Positions 9,084 to 19,252 are shown, counted from the first letter of the stretch. The stretch is 64,000 nt of DNA from an uncultured Alphaproteobacteria bacterium (GCA_902628835.1 CACOPD010000004.1:1-64000); one strand, 5' to 3'. Made by a program: numbers and translations. The notes: generated from the sequence alone by a model not told the origin.

Positions 9084-10132
9084 TTAAAGAAAGCGGTATC
9101 TTAATAATAAATACAAAAAACTTAATTTATAATTATAATTTTTTTAAAAAACTAAAAAAAAACTTAATTGTTGCACCTACAATAAAAGCTAATGCATATG
9201 GATTAGGATATAAAAGTATATTTAATCTCTTATTAAAGCGTAACTGTAAGCATTTTTTTGTTGCTACACTAGATGAGGGCTTAAAATTAAAAAATTCAAA
9301 CAAACTCATAAATATTTTTGTTTTAAATGGATTACAAGATTATAATTTAAAAAGATTTAGTAGTTCAAATCTTATTCCAGTTATTAATAGTATAGAAGAA
9401 TATGAAAAGGTAAAAAAATCTGGATTAAAATTTGCTATTCATATCGATACAGGGATAAATAGATTAGGAATTCCAATAGAGAAAACAAAGGAAATAGATT
9501 TTAAAAATAAAAATATACAACTAATATTAAGCCACTTATCCAGCGCTGATGAGTATAAAAATAATTATAATTCAAAACAAAGAAAAATTTTTAATAGATT
9601 TAAATTTAAATTTGCTAATGAAATCATCTTTAGTTTGGCTAATTCTCATGGTGCAATTTTAAATAAATCATATTTATATGATATGATTAGACCAGGAATA
9701 GGTCTTTATGGAGGTTTTGAAAATAAAAAATTAGGTAAAAGTATTAAAAATGTAATAATTTTAAAAGGTAAAATTATACAAATTAAAAATATTCAAAAAA
9801 ACCAATATGTTGGATACAACAGAACATATAAAACAAAAACCAAAATCAAGGTTGCTATTATTGGTATTGGATATGAAGACGGTATACCAAGATCATTAAG
9901 TAATAATGGATATGTTTATTTTAAGAAAAATAAATTTAAAATAGTTGGAAGAATTTCAATGGATACATTTACTGTAGATATTTCAAAATCTAGTCATGTT
10001 TTGAATATAGGAATGTATTTAGATATTATTAATGATGAACACAAAATAGATAAATTTGCAAAAATATGCAAAACCATACCCAACGAAGTTTTGACATCTA
10101 TTGGTAAAAGAGTTTATAGAAAATATGAGTAA
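9080..10132 (+). CDS. alr: alanine racemase
   Basis: Alanine racemase makes D-alanine for peptidoglycan, with PLP. The PLP lysine is Lys36 in PTIKANAYGLG, the second catalytic base Tyr246 lies in YVGYNRTY, and GRISMDTFTVD lines the entry corridor. The start is GTG, overlapping the dnaB stop in a GTGA junction. At 350 residues it is near family length (about 360). It is coupled at its 3' end to the RND exporter gene. Confidence 0.92.
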   Translation: MIKESGILIINTKNLIYNYNFFKKLKKNLIVAPTIKANAYGLGYKSIFNLLLKRNCKHFFVATLDEGLKLKNSNKLINIFVLNGLQDYNLKRFSSSNLIPVINSIEEYEKVKKSGLKFAIHIDTGINRLGIPIEKTKEIDFKNKNIQLILSHLSSADEYKNNYNSKQRKIFNRFKFKFANEIIFSLANSHGAILNKSYLYDMIRPGIGLYGGFENKKLGKSIKNVIILKGKIIQIKNIQKNQYVGYNRTYKTKTKIKVAIIGIGYEDGIPRSLSNNGYVYFKKNKFKIVGRISMDTFTVDISKSSHVLNIGMYLDIINDEHKIDKFAKICKTIPNEVLTSIGKRVYRKYE

Positions 10133-12476
10133 AAAATTACAAATCATTTTATTAATCTTTCTTTTCATATCTTTATTATTTACTAGTTTCTATATAAGAG
10201 ATTTCAGAATTGATGCGTCATCTGATAGTTTGGTATCACAAAATGATGAAGATTTTCAATATTTCTCTTATTACCAAGATTTGTTTCCAACAAAAAATAG
10301 CCTAGTAATAGCTATCAAAAGTAATTCTAAAATCGACAGAGATTTAATAGAAGAAATTGAAAAAATAAGTAAAAAATTGTCTGATTTACCAGAAGTTTAT
10401 TCTGTTTTTACAATTAATAAAGCACCTATCCTTCTTTTAAACAATACTAGTCTTATTGATTTAGCAAATGATAATTATGAAACAATACTCAATTCAAGTT
10501 TGGCATTTGAAGATGTATTGAATGAATTTGCAAAAAGTCCAATTTACAGTGATCAAATCATTAATAAAACTAAAAATATAACTTCTATTGTAATATTTCT
10601 TAATGAAAATATTAAAGAAATTGATCTTAAAAATAATAAAGATTTATACTTAACTCAGGGAAAATATTACAAAATAAAAACAGAATTAGACCAAGAAAGA
10701 AACGAATTAATAAAAAGAATAAGAAATATTATTATTAATAGTGATCAAAAATTTACATATTATTTAGGTGGAGTAGAAATGATATCTAGCGATGTAATTT
10801 CTTATGTAAAAAATGATATTTTCACATTCAGTTTAATTGTTCTTTTAGTTATAATATTAATTCTTTTCTTAATTTTTAGAAGAGTCAAATGGGTATTTGC
10901 TATTTTATTTACTTCAATTAGTGCAGTATATTTGTCAATAGGATTAGCCGGTTTTATTAATTTTGAAATTACAGCAGTTTCAGCAAACTTCATATCTTTA
11001 ATGTTTGTTCTGTCTATTTCTATGAATGTTCACATAATGAATAATTATTTACAAAGGGATATTAAAATTATTGAAAATTTTAGTATGATGTTTTGGCCTT
11101 GTTTTTATACCTTTCTCACTACATTTGTTGCTTTTGTATCACTTTTAATATCAGATATTAAACCAGTAATTGATTTTGGAATTATAATGATAATAGCATT
11201 ATTAATAGTTTTAATTTCATCATTTATAATTTTACCTCTAATTTTATCTTTTTTTTCAAAAGATGAAAAAAACTATTCTCTAAATTTGAATTTTTTAAAA
11301 TCATTTTATCCTTTTGCAAATAAGAATGGTAAATATATTCTTGGATTAAACATTCTAATATTTTTTATATCTTTATATGGGATTTCCAATCTGAACGTTG
11401 AAAACTCATTTGTAAAATATTTTAAAAAAAATACAGATATTTATAAAGGAATGTATCTTATAGATAATGAATTAGGAGGAACTACACCGTTAGACATTGT
11501 TCTTAAATTCAAAAATGATAAAAAAATATTGGATACAAAAATTAATGCTGAGGAAGAAGATGACTTAGAAATAGAAGATGATTTTTTCTCTGGTGATCTA
11601 TTTGAAGATGAAAATAATATTTGGTTCACAAATGAAAAAATTGAAACAATTAAATCTATTCATCAATATTTAGAAAGTAGAATAGAAATTGGAAAAGTTA
11701 CTTCAATTTATTCACTTATAGACACTGCAAATCAAGTCAACAAAAGTGATTTATCAATGTTTGAATTATCAATATTGTATAATGAAATACCTATTGATTA
11801 CAAAACTGACTTAATTGATCCTTATCTAAATGTTGAAAACAATATGATAAAAATATCTACAAGAGTGAAAGATTCCAAAGATATTAAAAGAAATGATCTT
11901 ATAAATGACATAAATTCTTTTTTATTGAATGAATTCGATAATTTAGAAGTATTTAAAGTTAATGGCCTATTAGTATTATATAACAATATGTTAAAATCTT
12001 TATTTAGCTCTCAAATAAAGTCTTTAGGTTTTGTAATTTTAGCTATTTTTATAATGTTTGTAATATTATTTAGATCTTTAAAATTAAGTATTATTGGAAT
12101 AATTCCAAATATTTTAGCATCAACTTTTATTCTTGGTTTAATTGGATTACTGAAAATACCACTAGATATAATGACAATTACAATTGCTGCAATATCCATA
12201 GGTATAGCTGTTGATAATACAATACATTATATTTATCGTTACAAGGAAAATCTAAAATTAGGAAGAAATAATAGTGAAATGATTGAAAAAACACATTTAA
12301 CCGTAGGTAATGCAGTTTTAATTACATCTATAGCCATCACTGCAGGATTTCTTACTCTTTGTTTATCTAACTTTGTTCCCACAGTTTATTTTGGGCTATT
12401 TACTAGTTTAGCAATGATATTTGCTATGATAGGAGTGCTAATTACTTTACCGTCAATATTGAAATATCAAAAATGA
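10125..12476 (+). CDS. RND superfamily exporter, MMPL type
   Basis: Inner-membrane transporter built as two copies of one helix plus a large periplasmic domain plus five helices: membrane segments near the N-terminus, at about 230-400, again after residue 400 and at 640-780. The repeated helices with LIGLLKIPLDIMTITIAAI and GIAVDNTIHY are typical of the RND/MMPL exporter group that includes the hopanoid exporter HpnN; the substrate is unknown. I chose the ATG at 10125 (ATGAGTAA overlap with the alr stop) over an in-frame TTG at 10101. The second periplasmic domain carries a very acidic insertion coded near 11545-11620. cvpA follows with a 4-base overlap. Confidence 0.75.
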   Translation: MSKKLQIILLIFLFISLLFTSFYIRDFRIDASSDSLVSQNDEDFQYFSYYQDLFPTKNSLVIAIKSNSKIDRDLIEEIEKISKKLSDLPEVYSVFTINKAPILLLNNTSLIDLANDNYETILNSSLAFEDVLNEFAKSPIYSDQIINKTKNITSIVIFLNENIKEIDLKNNKDLYLTQGKYYKIKTELDQERNELIKRIRNIIINSDQKFTYYLGGVEMISSDVISYVKNDIFTFSLIVLLVIILILFLIFRRVKWVFAILFTSISAVYLSIGLAGFINFEITAVSANFISLMFVLSISMNVHIMNNYLQRDIKIIENFSMMFWPCFYTFLTTFVAFVSLLISDIKPVIDFGIIMIIALLIVLISSFIILPLILSFFSKDEKNYSLNLNFLKSFYPFANKNGKYILGLNILIFFISLYGISNLNVENSFVKYFKKNTDIYKGMYLIDNELGGTTPLDIVLKFKNDKKILDTKINAEEEDDLEIEDDFFSGDLFEDENNIWFTNEKIETIKSIHQYLESRIEIGKVTSIYSLIDTANQVNKSDLSMFELSILYNEIPIDYKTDLIDPYLNVENNMIKISTRVKDSKDIKRNDLINDINSFLLNEFDNLEVFKVNGLLVLYNNMLKSLFSSQIKSLGFVILAIFIMFVILFRSLKLSIIGIIPNILASTFILGLIGLLKIPLDIMTITIAAISIGIAVDNTIHYIYRYKENLKLGRNNSEMIEKTHLTVGNAVLITSIAITAGFLTLCLSNFVPTVYFGLFTSLAMIFAMIGVLITLPSILKYQK

Positions 12477-13018
12477 CCTTTTTAAACTTTGAATTAATTT
12501 ATTTCGATTATGTAATATTAATTTTAACTGCAGTAATTATTATTTTAAGTTTCTGGAAAGGATTTATTAATTCTATATTAGGGTTATTAACATGGGTTGG
12601 TTCTGTTTTTGTAACTATATATAGTTATCGATATTTTTCTGATTTTTTAAGTGAACAACTATTAAATATAAATTTTTTACAAAGATTTGAACAATTTGTT
12701 AGTGTTATAAGTACAATTATTTCAATACCAATCATATTTTTAATTAGTTTATTTATATTAAAAAAAATAAGAAAATTTTTAAATAGTGACTTAGATAAAC
12801 AAATTTTAGGAATAATATTCGATAAATTTTTTGGTACTTTATATGGTATTATATTTTCATATATAATTTATAGTAGTGTCTTGTTCTTAACTAATAATAA
12901 TGATGTTGAGATATTTAAAAATTTTCATTTATATTTAGTAGAAAATTCCAATATACTTAATCAAATTTCTGAACAAAATAATAATATTATTAAGAGTTAT
13001 ACGAATACAAGTCAATAA
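12473..13018 (+). CDS. cvpA: CvpA family membrane protein
   Basis: Small integral membrane protein (181 residues) with four predicted helices. FDYVILILTAVIIILSFWKG then the GLLTWVGSVFV segment match the start of the CvpA/colicin V production family, a protein of poorly defined envelope role. The start overlaps the RND exporter stop by 4 bases. In many alphaproteobacteria cvpA sits beside purF; that gene is absent here. It ends 3 bases before convergent der. Confidence 0.8.
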   Translation: MTFLNFELIYFDYVILILTAVIIILSFWKGFINSILGLLTWVGSVFVTIYSYRYFSDFLSEQLLNINFLQRFEQFVSVISTIISIPIIFLISLFILKKIRKFLNSDLDKQILGIIFDKFFGTLYGIIFSYIIYSSVLFLTNNNDVEIFKNFHLYLVENSNILNQISEQNNNIIKSYTNTSQ

Positions 13019-13021
13019 TTT

Positions 13022-14308
13022 CTAATCAAAAGGATTTTTAGATTTAGAAAATAAAATTTTTAAATTTCTACTTTTAATTTTAAAGAAATTGTAAAAATTG
13101 TTAAGCATATATCTTTTATATGAATTTGATATTTCTTTAGAAAAATTTGAAAAAATTTTAATTGTTAAAGGATTGCTTGAAACTTGAGTAGCATATTTAA
13201 ACTTTACTTCTTTTCCGTTTATTCTTGGATGGGAATTATTTTCAACAACATGATTTAACCATTTATTAATTTGAGAAGTCGATATGTTTTTATTTAATAT
13301 TAAAATATTTTCACGGATCTTATTTTTTAAAAACAAAATATCTTTTTTATAAAGTGTTGAAATTGGAATAATAATTATATTTTTTGATTGCGAAAATTGA
13401 TAATTAATATCTTTAACTAATTCATTAATTATTTTTTTTTTACTTTTTTTAATTAAATCAATTTTATTAATCACAAATAATATAATATTAGACTTTTGAT
13501 ATATTAAATTAAATATTTTTTTAGACTGAGTATCAAAGCCTTGTTCAATATCAATAAGGAAAATATTTAAATTGATTTCATTGATAATCGATAAAGTTTT
13601 TTTAGTGACATAATAATCAAGACTATTTTTATTAATTTTATTTTTTTTTATTAAACCTGCAGTATCTCTAATTGAATATATATTACCCTTATATTTATAT
13701 AAAGAAGAAACAATATCAGTAGTAGTTTTTGGTTGATTACTAACTGTTGATCTCTCAAATCCTACTAATTTGTTTAATAGAGTGCTTTTCCCAACATTTG
13801 TTTTACCAAATAGACCCAAAGAAAAATCATATTGTTGTGAATTATTTTCTATAACTTCATATTTTAATAAAAAATTTAAAAAATTATCAATGCCTATATT
13901 ATGTGAACAAGATATAAAAAAAATATTTTTAATACCAAGGTTATTAATATTCTTGTCTTTTTTTAGATTGTCATCCTTATTAATAATAAGTATTATATCT
14001 TTATTAAATTTTCTTAATTTATTAATTAATTCTTTGTCTTTAAAATAACTTTCTTCTTTGTAATCAATGACATAAACAAAAATATTTATTTTTTTTATTA
14101 TTTTACTTACACTTTCATTTGCAAAGCTTTGTTCATCAATTATTCCTGGTGTATCATATACATTAATATTAATATTTGATTTAAGTGGTGAAACATGCCA
14201 ATCTCTTGTTGTTCCTATTGTATCATGAATTATATTACTGTTACGTGTAATTAAATTATACAGTGATGATTTACCTACATTTGGCATGCCTAAAATTAAT
14301 ATATTCAT
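13022..14308 (-). CDS. der: ribosome biogenesis GTPase Der
   Basis: Der (EngA) is the tandem-GTPase 50S assembly factor. Two complete G domains are visible: G1 GMPNVGKS at 7-14 with DTPG at 52 and NKDD at 110, then G1 GKTNVGKS at 168-175 with DTAG at 215 and NKID near 286; a C-terminal KH-like domain follows. The first P-loop has Met where most have Arg (GRPNVGKS). At 428 residues it is slightly short. One base separates it from the BamB-like gene upstream, a conserved alphaproteobacterial neighbourhood. Confidence 0.95.
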   Translation of the reverse strand: MNILILGMPNVGKSSLYNLITRNSNIIHDTIGTTRDWHVSPLKSNININVYDTPGIIDEQSFANESVSKIIKKINIFVYVIDYKEESYFKDKELINKLRKFNKDIILIINKDDNLKKDKNINNLGIKNIFFISCSHNIGIDNFLNFLLKYEVIENNSQQYDFSLGLFGKTNVGKSTLLNKLVGFERSTVSNQPKTTTDIVSSLYKYKGNIYSIRDTAGLIKKNKINKNSLDYYVTKKTLSIINEINLNIFLIDIEQGFDTQSKKIFNLIYQKSNIILFVINKIDLIKKSKKKIINELVKDINYQFSQSKNIIIIPISTLYKKDILFLKNKIRENILILNKNISTSQINKWLNHVVENNSHPRINGKEVKFKYATQVSSNPLTIKIFSNFSKEISNSYKRYMLNNFYNFFKIKSRNLKILFSKSKNPFD

Positions 14309-14309
14309 T

Positions 14310-15554
14310 TTAATAAATATAAGTAATACCTTTTTCTGTACTTATAAAAATTTTATTTTGATAATTATAAACTTTATTTATATTTTTAATTTTAAGATTT
14401 ACAATTTCTTGAATTTCAAGATTTTGATCAAGGATAATTATTTCACCTTTATCTGTAAATAGATGCAATTTCATATCTATAATCAACACATTTATTATTT
14501 TTGATTTTTTATTTAGTATTTTTTTTATATTAACTCTTGAGAATAAATTTCCATTCTTAATATTATAGAATTCAATAAAATTATCATTTTTTGAAATTAA
14601 TGAGTTATTAAATAAAAATGTTGAAGATGATTTATTTATTCTTGAATCAACTAATATCAACTTATTATTATTTATGTCATATGTGTTGATAATATTACCA
14701 TTATCTAAATAAACTAGAAAATTTTTGTAAACGTGTATTAGGTCATTAAGATTGTTTAATGATGTATTTAATTCAATTTTTCCAAGATTTAAATTATGCT
14801 CCTCAAATAGATATGTATCTAATGTATTAAATTCACTGTTAGGAAGTAAAAAGAAAACAATATTATAATAATTTTCAATTTTACCTCCTGAAGATTGAAT
14901 TATATTACTCGATTTATAAATTTTCTCATAAATTATATCTCCATTTAAGTTAGATAAAAATATTATTTTTTCTGGATATAATATTATTAGATAATCTTCA
15001 TATATTTTAATAGGAGTATTTAATAAATCATAATTTTTAAATATCCAAATAACTTGTCCTAATTTATTTATTCTAACAACTTCACCTGATATAAAAGCAA
15101 TAATAAAATCATTTTTATAAAGAGAAAAAGATATAGGAATTTTTTTTACTAAATCTAACTCAATATTAATTCTTTGAAGTAGCTTTCCATTACTCAAGTC
15201 AAATTTTAGAAGTTCTCCATTTTTATTAATAGAATAAATACTATCTTCAAGATATATTACATTGATTGGATTATTATTTTGATATTTTGATTCGTAGTTA
15301 TTAATTTTTAATTTAGTTATATCTTTATCAAAAAAATTGTAAGATGATGCTTTGTATGTATAGTAATCAATAACATTATTATCAAAGCTTTCAAAAAAGC
15401 TAAAATCTAAAAATTCTTCTGTTTCAAATTTAAATTTATAATTATCAGTATCTATTTTATCATTCTTACTTAAAGATGAAATTGTATCTTGACATGAAAA
15501 TATAAATATTAGAGATAAATATAGCGATATTTTACTTATAGAGTTGAAACTCAT
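14310..15554 (-). CDS. bamB: PQQ-like beta-propeller lipoprotein, BamB-like
   Basis: Probable outer-membrane-assembly lipoprotein. A hydrophobic signal ending in IFIFSC puts a lipobox cysteine at residue 21. The rest (414 residues) is made of repeated blade-like units of alternating strands, such as NPINVIYLEDSIYSINKNG and GQVIWIFKNYDLL, but the sequence is strongly diverged and the tryptophans of PQQ enzymes are missing, so it is not a quinoprotein dehydrogenase. The BamB call rests on the fold and on the position between a TPR-like membrane protein and der. It overlaps the upstream gene by 23 bases. Confidence 0.72.
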   Translation of the reverse strand: MSFNSISKISLYLSLIFIFSCQDTISSLSKNDKIDTDNYKFKFETEEFLDFSFFESFDNNVIDYYTYKASSYNFFDKDITKLKINNYESKYQNNNPINVIYLEDSIYSINKNGELLKFDLSNGKLLQRINIELDLVKKIPISFSLYKNDFIIAFISGEVVRINKLGQVIWIFKNYDLLNTPIKIYEDYLIILYPEKIIFLSNLNGDIIYEKIYKSSNIIQSSGGKIENYYNIVFFLLPNSEFNTLDTYLFEEHNLNLGKIELNTSLNNLNDLIHVYKNFLVYLDNGNIINTYDINNNKLILVDSRINKSSSTFLFNNSLISKNDNFIEFYNIKNGNLFSRVNIKKILNKKSKIINVLIIDMKLHLFTDKGEIIILDQNLEIQEIVNLKIKNINKVYNYQNKIFISTEKGITYIY

Positions 15555-16197
15555 GAATCTTTTTCACTCTTTCTTTTATAGAGGCAGAAACAAAACTTGA
15601 ATTAAATATTTCATTATATTTATTCAAAGCTTTTGAATTATTATTATATTCTGATTTATTTAAATCAATTTCTGTAACGATTAATAAATATTCTAATTCT
15701 TTTTTTATCGAAAAATAACCATCTAACTCGTCATTAATATTATTTATATAAATTGATATATCATTTAAATAATTTATTGTATTGTCTTCATAAGATGCAT
15801 TAATCATTGTGTATGAGGCATTTGAAGCAATAGCAGTTTTATATAAATTATCTAAGTTTGGTGAAGAAAGTAATTCTTTGTATAATTCGTTTGAGTAACT
15901 ATAGTTTTTATTATTATTATTTTTCTGAATTAATTTTAATTTTGATAAAATAGAGAAAATATTATCATCATCTATTAAATTTTCTAAGCTTATTAAATAT
16001 TCTTGATCATCTTGAATAACATCAAAGAAAATTATACTAGATTTTTTGATATTTTGAATCTTAAAATAACTATATGATTGGTGTCCAATAAATACAACAA
16101 ACAAGATTACTAATAAAATTAATATTTTTATGTAGTTTGTAAAAATAAAATTTTGTATTTTTTTAAATAAATTAATATTTTTGTTGTCTTGACTCAT
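15532..16197 (-). CDS. TPR-like membrane-anchored protein, YfgM-like
   Basis: A 221-residue protein with a short cytoplasmic N-terminus, one membrane helix (about 22-40, ILILLVILFVVFIG) and an alpha-helical periplasmic part with degenerate tetratricopeptide-like helices. Its place immediately before the BamB-like gene and der matches the YfgM/TPR_21 protein that accompanies BamB and Der in many proteobacteria and assists secretion or envelope folding. Direct sequence signature is weak; the call leans on architecture and context. Confidence 0.6.
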   Translation of the reverse strand: MSQDNKNINLFKKIQNFIFTNYIKILILLVILFVVFIGHQSYSYFKIQNIKKSSIIFFDVIQDDQEYLISLENLIDDDNIFSILSKLKLIQKNNNNKNYSYSNELYKELLSSPNLDNLYKTAIASNASYTMINASYEDNTINYLNDISIYINNINDELDGYFSIKKELEYLLIVTEIDLNKSEYNNNSKALNKYNEIFNSSFVSASIKERVKKIHEFQLYK

Positions 16198-16198
16198 A

Positions 16199-16750
16199 CT
16201 ATTTCCACTTTATTGAACAGCCAATACTGTTTTTTTGATTAGATGGCCCTACTCCTTCATTTTTAATTTTAATCATTGCAGTAAAAAGTTCTCTATCAAT
16301 TTCAAAATTTTGATTTGAATTCATTACGCCTGAGTCAATTCTGCCTCTATATTTTAATCTAAGATCTTTATCAAAACCAAAAAAATCTGGAGTGCAAACA
16401 GCATTATAATTTTTTGCTATTTCTTGTGTTTCATCATAAAGATATGGAAATTTAAACTTATATTTTGCTGAAAATATTTTCATATTATCAAATGAATCTT
16501 CTGGATAATTAATTACATCGTTTGACATAATAGCAATTGTATTAATTGAGTGTTCTAGTAGTTCATCAGCTTCTTTTTTTAATCTACTTGCAATTGCTTT
16601 AACATATGGACAATGATTACATATAAAAACAATAACTGTGCCATTTAACCCCCTTGCATTATCTAAAGAAACCATTTTATCATTAATGTTTTTAAGATTA
16701 AATGATGGTGCTAATACATCTAAATTATCATTAGGAGCATTTACAGGCAT
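16199..16750 (-). CDS. thioredoxin-fold AhpC/TSA-type redoxin
   Basis: A 183-residue cytosolic protein of the thioredoxin/peroxiredoxin fold. The start VLAPSFNLKNINDKMVSLD resembles the AhpC/TSA opening, and the redox motif is CNHC at residues 44-47 in VFICNHCPYVKAI. PDFFGFDKDLRLKYRGR is the conserved second half around the cis-Pro region. Proteins of this type are annotated as thioredoxin-family proteins of unknown partner. It ends 1 base before the TPR-like gene and may share its transcript; no signal peptide is seen. Confidence 0.78.
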   Translation of the reverse strand: MPVNAPNDNLDVLAPSFNLKNINDKMVSLDNARGLNGTVIVFICNHCPYVKAIASRLKKEADELLEHSINTIAIMSNDVINYPEDSFDNMKIFSAKYKFKFPYLYDETQEIAKNYNAVCTPDFFGFDKDLRLKYRGRIDSGVMNSNQNFEIDRELFTAMIKIKNEGVGPSNQKNSIGCSIKWK

Positions 16751-16776
16751 ATATTTTTGTTATATTCTTTTAATTT

Positions 16777-17106
16777 ATGAGCTTACTAACATCTAGTGCA
16801 TCAACTAACAATCACAATCTCTACTTTTCTAAAGACGAACTTGCCAAAATCTTAAATCTTTATTCTAAGGGAGTTTCAAATGGAGAATGGAAAGATTATG
16901 CTATTGATTTTAATAAAAATAATGCATTTTTTTATATATTTAAACACAGTTTAGCAGCTCCAGAATGTATACTAAATAAATCATTAGAGAAAAAGAAAAG
17001 AAAAATTTTTTATAATTTAAAATCTAAAAATCAAAATAAGAAATATGAAAACTTAGATTTACTATTGTCTTCATTGAATAGAAAAATATTTAAAATTATG
17101 GATTAA
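16777..17106 (+). CDS. DUF2794 family protein
   Basis: A 109-residue protein of unknown function. FSKDELAKILNLYSKGVSNGE then WKDYAIDFNKNNAFFYIF fits the alphaproteobacterial DUF2794 family (typical form: FxRxEL..IL.LYgrmVaaGEWrDYAID). Residues 75-109 are rich in Lys and predicted helical or disordered. It stands alone on the plus strand between two leftward genes, 26 bases from the divergent redoxin gene and 3 bases from the end of convergent guaA. Useful mainly as a lineage marker. Confidence 0.78.
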   Translation: MSLLTSSASTNNHNLYFSKDELAKILNLYSKGVSNGEWKDYAIDFNKNNAFFYIFKHSLAAPECILNKSLEKKKRKIFYNLKSKNQNKKYENLDLLLSSLNRKIFKIMD

Positions 17107-17109
17107 TTT

Positions 17110-18663
17110 TTACTCCCACTCTATTGTACCAGGAGGTTTTGAAGTAAAGTCATATAAGACCCTATTTATGCCGTTGACATTATTAATTAAACGAGTGGAT
17201 ATTTCTTTTAGTTGATTACTAGTAAACATATAAAAATCTGCTGTCATTCCATCAACGGAAGTAATCGCTCTAAGTGAAACAGTATAGTTGTATGTTCTTT
17301 CGTCTCCCATTACACCTACCGATTTAACTGGAAGTAGTACTACAAAAGCTTGCCAAATTTTATTATACAGTTTTTTCTCTTTTAAATACTGAATAAAAAT
17401 ATAATCTGCTTCTTGTAGAATTAAAATCTTTTTTTTATCAATTACTCCTGGTATTCGTATTGCTAAACCTGGACCTGGAAATGGATGTCTTAAAAGTAGA
17501 TTCTTATCTATTTTTAATTGTTTTCCAACATTTCTTACTTCGTCTTTAAATAATTCTCTTAAAGGTTCTAAAACTTTAAGTTTCATTTTTTTTGGTAAAC
17601 CACCGACATTATGGTGGCTTTTAATTTTAGCTGTAGGACCACCAAAAAATGGAATACTTTCTATTATGTCAGGATAAAGAGTTCCTTGGCCTAAGTAATT
17701 TACATTGGATATTTTTTTAGCAGCTTTATTAAAAACATCTATGAATGTTTTACCGATAATTTTTCTTTTTTTCTCAGGATCAGATACTTTTTTTAAATTT
17801 TTTAAAAAAATTTTCGAAGCATTGATTTTAATAAAGTTATTTCCAAATTTTTTAGAAAATATTTTTGAAACCTCATTTGCTTCATTTTTTCTTAAAAGAC
17901 CGTGATCAACAAAAATACAATAAAGATTTTTATTGATAGCTTTGCTTAATAAATATGCAGTAACTGTAGAATCTACTCCTCCTGATAAACCACAAATTAT
18001 TTTTTGATTTTTAATTTCATTTTTTAATTCTGAAACTTTATTTTCGATAAATTCTTTAATTTTAAATTTATTTTTTATTTTTACTATATTGAAAATAAAA
18101 TTATAAATTATTTTTGAACCAAAATCTGTATGATAAACTTCAGGATGAAATTGAAGGCAAAAAATTTTATTTCGTAAATTTTCAATAGAAGAGATTATAT
18201 TATTATTTGATAAAGATGTTATTGAAAAAAGTTTTGGTATTTTATTGATATTATCTCCATGAGACATCCATACTGTAAATTTTTGTTTATTAATTCCTTT
18301 AAAAATTTGTGATTTTTTCTTAATATTTATTATAGTGTGACCATACTCTCTATGCGTGGAGCGTTTTACTGAACCCTTCAAATTTTTTGTTACTAATTGC
18401 ATACCATAACAGATTGCTAAAATTGGTTTTTTTAATTTTAAAAATTCTTGATTTAATTTTGGTGAATTTTTATCAAGTACTGATCTAGGACCTCCAGATA
18501 ATATTAATGCTGATGGTTTGATTTCATTTAAAATTTTATTTGTAATTTTATTGAAGGGATATACAAGACAGAAGACTTCTAACTCTCTGATTCTTCTTGC
18601 AATTAATTGCGTATATTGTGATCCATAATCTACAATTAAAATAGTTTCTATTTTACTCATCAC
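17110..18663 (-). CDS. guaA: GMP synthase (glutamine-hydrolysing)
   Basis: GuaA aminates XMP to GMP. N-terminal class I glutaminase domain with the nucleophile Cys85 in ILAICYGMQL and its His in LQFHPEVYHT; then the ATP-pyrophosphatase P-loop GLSGGVDST near residue 226 and the C-terminal dimerisation domain ending in TSKPPGTIEWE. Length 517 is normal. The ATG at 18663 is directly followed by a second ATG codon; either may be used. It overlaps the 3' end of rlmE by 11 bases. Confidence 0.96.
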   Translation of the reverse strand: MMSKIETILIVDYGSQYTQLIARRIRELEVFCLVYPFNKITNKILNEIKPSALILSGGPRSVLDKNSPKLNQEFLKLKKPILAICYGMQLVTKNLKGSVKRSTHREYGHTIINIKKKSQIFKGINKQKFTVWMSHGDNINKIPKLFSITSLSNNNIISSIENLRNKIFCLQFHPEVYHTDFGSKIIYNFIFNIVKIKNKFKIKEFIENKVSELKNEIKNQKIICGLSGGVDSTVTAYLLSKAINKNLYCIFVDHGLLRKNEANEVSKIFSKKFGNNFIKINASKIFLKNLKKVSDPEKKRKIIGKTFIDVFNKAAKKISNVNYLGQGTLYPDIIESIPFFGGPTAKIKSHHNVGGLPKKMKLKVLEPLRELFKDEVRNVGKQLKIDKNLLLRHPFPGPGLAIRIPGVIDKKKILILQEADYIFIQYLKEKKLYNKIWQAFVVLLPVKSVGVMGDERTYNYTVSLRAITSVDGMTADFYMFTSNQLKEISTRLINNVNGINRVLYDFTSKPPGTIEWE

Positions 18664-19252
18664 TTAATCTAAATCCTCTTGATACTATAAATATTTCACT
18701 TGATTCTTGTCTTGATGATTTTGGCTTAAAATATTCAACTTTATCAAATATTTTTTTTAATTTTTTAATAATTTCTTTTTCTTCCTCACCTTTCCAAATT
18801 TTAAATATAAATGACCCATTAATTTTTAATATTATTTCTAATCTCTCTATAACTTCATATATTAATTGACTTATTCTCAAATGATCTGTTGATTGATGTC
18901 CAGTGGTATTAGGTGCTACATCAGATAAAACTAAATCAAATTTATTGCTCAGATTGATAAAATTATATTTTAAAAAATCTTCTTTATAAAAAGTTATATT
19001 TTGGACATTTATTTTCATATCTAATAAATCAAAACAGGTTATATTAATTTTTGGGTTGTAGTTTAAAATAACTTGCGTCCAACCCCCTGGGGAAGATCCT
19101 AGTTCTAATGTTTCGCTAGACTTTTCAATTATTTTATATTTTTGCTCAATCTCTTCTAGTTTAAATGCAGCTCGATTTACATACCCTAGTTGTTTGGCTT
19201 TCTTTACAAATTGATCATTTTTTTGTCTATAAACCCAGTTTTTTGATTTCAT
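18653..19252 (-). CDS. rlmE: 23S rRNA 2'-O-methyltransferase (U2552)
   Basis: RlmE (RrmJ/FtsJ) methylates U2552 of 23S rRNA. From the ATG at 19252 the protein has 199 residues; Lys31 (AAFKLEEI), SAM motif LELGSSPGGWTQV at 49-61, Asp111 in LSDVAPNTTGH and Lys151 in FIFKIWKGEE give the K-D-K catalytic set. An in-frame ATG at 19309 would add 19 mostly hydrophobic residues not seen in the family, and SKNWVYRQ fits the normal N-terminus, so I chose 19252. No clear ribosome-binding site is visible. Confidence 0.88.
   Translation of the reverse strand: MKSKNWVYRQKNDQFVKKAKQLGYVNRAAFKLEEIEQKYKIIEKSSETLELGSSPGGWTQVILNYNPKINITCFDLLDMKINVQNITFYKEDFLKYNFINLSNKFDLVLSDVAPNTTGHQSTDHLRISQLIYEVIERLEIILKINGSFIFKIWKGEEEKEIIKKLKKIFDKVEYFKPKSSRQESSEIFIVSRGFRLSDE

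Noticed and set aside
16199-16750. CNHC redoxin as a novel redox system with the DUF2794 gene
   Set aside because: The two genes are divergent and each belongs to a widespread family; nothing ties them functionally.
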